Shown: in pieces, positions 15,638-16,460 of the stretch
Layout of the letters: every line of letters begins with the position of its first letter
How positions within the stretch are numbered: position 1 is the stretch's first letter
Assembly: GCA_045602425.1 (NCBI GenBank)
Contig: JAZSBO010000007.1
Coordinates: 1-16,460, forward strand
Source: RGIG9608 sp045602425
GTDB taxonomy: Bacteria; Bacteroidota; Bacteroidia; Bacteroidales; Paludibacteraceae
DNA length: 16,460 bases
Direction: 5' to 3'
Position numbers and translations under genes: made by a program
Notes under the pieces: generated by a model
Seen by the model: the letters and a program-made list of their open reading frames with translations, nothing else
What the model was told of the DNA's origin: nothing
Database searches by the model: none

Positions 15638-15668
15638 GGAGGTTGCCCCAAATCGTGGGACAACCTCC
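15638..15668 (-). terminator. GC-rich hairpin between EVE-like copy 2 and HIRAN
   Basis: GGAGGTTG / CAACCTCC (8 bp), one mismatch, then CCCA / TGGG (4 bp) around a 5-base loop. It lies 20 bases after the stop of EVE-like copy 2. On the minus strand TTTCATCTTTG follows, a weak T-rich tail rather than a clean U-tract, so it may be a partial terminator or an RNA-processing or stability element that sets different levels for the genes on either side. Confidence 0.5.
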
Positions 15669-15688
15669 AAAATATTGGAAAAATATGT

Positions 15689-16180
15689 CTATTTTATTGT
15701 TTCTACATGTTTCTTCCAGAGCGACTCAATCTTTTCTACAACCTCAGGTGCTACCATTACACCTGCTTTACCTTTGCTCCACATAACTTCTGGAATTGCT
15801 TTAATCAATTCATGAGTCTTTAGCACAAGGTCTGATGTAGGATTGACTACAGTTTCCCAGTCCATATCCATGTAGTAGATCTTACGGCCTTGACCGGACC
15901 AATCTTCTCCGGCATATGGTTCTGATGTAAACTGTCCGACCCCAACTATACCTGTAGGCCTGTCATATCCAACCTTAATGAAGATGAATCTATCTCCAGC
16001 GTGTGCCTTATCGTATTCAGCTATACTCCAGTTGAACATATCAGGAGACCTATCCCAATCATCTGCATCAGTAAGCACATCTTTTCCATCGGTAAAAGGA
16101 AAATCATTTAGGAATCGCTCTAGCTTATAGCTTGAGAAATAGGGATTCCAATACAATAGAAATGTGTTTTGGGTACGCAT
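15689..16180 (-). CDS. EVE/PUA-like domain protein, copy 2
   Basis: A 163-residue paralogue of the gene at 14729-15256. It shares YWNPYFSSYKLERF (10-23), FNWSIAEYDKAHAGDRFIFI (49-68), the GIV...GQFTSEPYAGEDWSGQGR core (77-99), YYMDM (102-106) and the C-terminal IPEVMWSKGKAG. Compared with copy 1 it has an insert of about ten residues near 31-43 and lacks the C-terminal tail. As in copy 1, the EVE/PUA-like call is from pattern only. It starts 15 bp after the WYL-type gene and is therefore likely cotranscribed with it. Confidence 0.6.
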   Translation of the reverse strand: MRTQNTFLLYWNPYFSSYKLERFLNDFPFTDGKDVLTDADDWDRSPDMFNWSIAEYDKAHAGDRFIFIKVGYDRPTGIVGVGQFTSEPYAGEDWSGQGRKIYYMDMDWETVVNPTSDLVLKTHELIKAIPEVMWSKGKAGVMVAPEVVEKIESLWKKHVETIK

Positions 16181-16195
16181 AGTGTTAAGTTTATA

Positions 16196-16460
16196 TTATT
16201 CATAAAGTTTAGCCGCTTCCAAATGCAATCTCTTAATCTCATCAGCTAGCCACTGTGGTTGCAGAATCTTGATTGCCGAGCCTCTTGACATGAGCGGAGT
16301 CCAGAAATCTGCTGTCGGACTGAGAGTCAATTCAAAGTCTGAATATCCGTCTTCTATAGCAATCTCCTTCTGACTATGGTGAAATGGAAGATCGCGAAGA
16401 TAGTTCGCCTCTTGGCCGAAAGCCCTAATGATAACAGTCTCTACCGGCACATCCTTATCT
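16196..16460 (-). CDS. WYL-type transcriptional regulator, C-terminal part
   Basis: The frame is open to the window edge, so only the last 87 or so residues are visible. VETVIIRAFGQEANYLRDLP, LPFHHSQKEI and then WTPLMSRGSAIKILQPQWLADEIKR are typical of the C-terminal extension (WCX) that follows the WYL ligand-binding domain. The N-terminal HTH and WYL core must lie beyond 16460. WYL regulators control DNA-damage responses and many phage-defence loci, often their own. As first visible gene of the cassette, with the EVE-like gene 15 bp downstream, it probably regulates it. Confidence 0.8.
   Translation of the reverse strand, partial: DKDVPVETVIIRAFGQEANYLRDLPFHHSQKEIAIEDGYSDFELTLSPTADFWTPLMSRGSAIKILQPQWLADEIKRLHLEAAKLYE

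Noticed and set aside
15595..15663. N-terminal extension of the HIRAN protein to 15663
   Set aside because: It would cross the GC-rich hairpin at 15638-15668. The HIRAN domain starts just after the ATG at 15592-15594.

Overview
The window looks like a low-GC chromosome segment from a member of the Bacteroidota, most likely order Bacteroidales. The evidence is the Bacteroides-type -7 promoter boxes (TAnnTTTG) before several genes, the near absence of Shine-Dalgarno sequences, the one-chain NfnA-NfnB fusion, a DUF177-rpmF pair, and a Bacteroidota-style RsgA and M16 peptidase. I cannot name a species. No rRNA, tRNA or CRISPR array is visible.

Left edge to about 1600 (minus strand): an accessory patch with a small zinc-finger/excisionase-like HTH protein, an inverted-repeat-rich gap of about 320 bases, and a free-standing HNH endonuclease. 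It lies directly downstream of the 3' end of mnmE, a known integration target for genomic islands in other bacteria.

1580-7038 (minus strand): a tight four-gene run transcribed nahK-like kinase > NfnAB-type fusion oxidoreductase > Yip1-like membrane protein > mnmE, with gaps of 18 and 8 bp and then a 1-nt overlap. A -7 box sits just before the first gene. 7083-7906 (minus strand): DUF177 protein and ribosomal protein L32, with their own promoter and a clear intrinsic terminator. 8061-10447 (minus strand): a second operon, rsgA > Dabb-domain protein > sensor histidine kinase without an adjacent response regulator. Its promoter box is so close to the rsgA ATG that the transcript should have almost no leader.

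10533-14666 (plus strand): a divergent operon of exported M16 peptidase > GNAT acetyltransferase > Bcp peroxiredoxin. It is followed by a decayed remnant of a small repeat protein and a strong bidirectional hairpin terminator.

14729 to the right edge (minus strand): a cassette of visibly higher GC, WYL-type regulator (cut by the edge) > EVE/PUA-like protein > HIRAN protein > second EVE/PUA-like protein. The two EVE-like proteins are clearly paralogous and flank the HIRAN gene. A WYL regulator with nucleic-acid-binding reader domains resembles the layout of regulated defence or DNA-stress loci. This is the best candidate in the window for an undescribed system, but its function is inference only.
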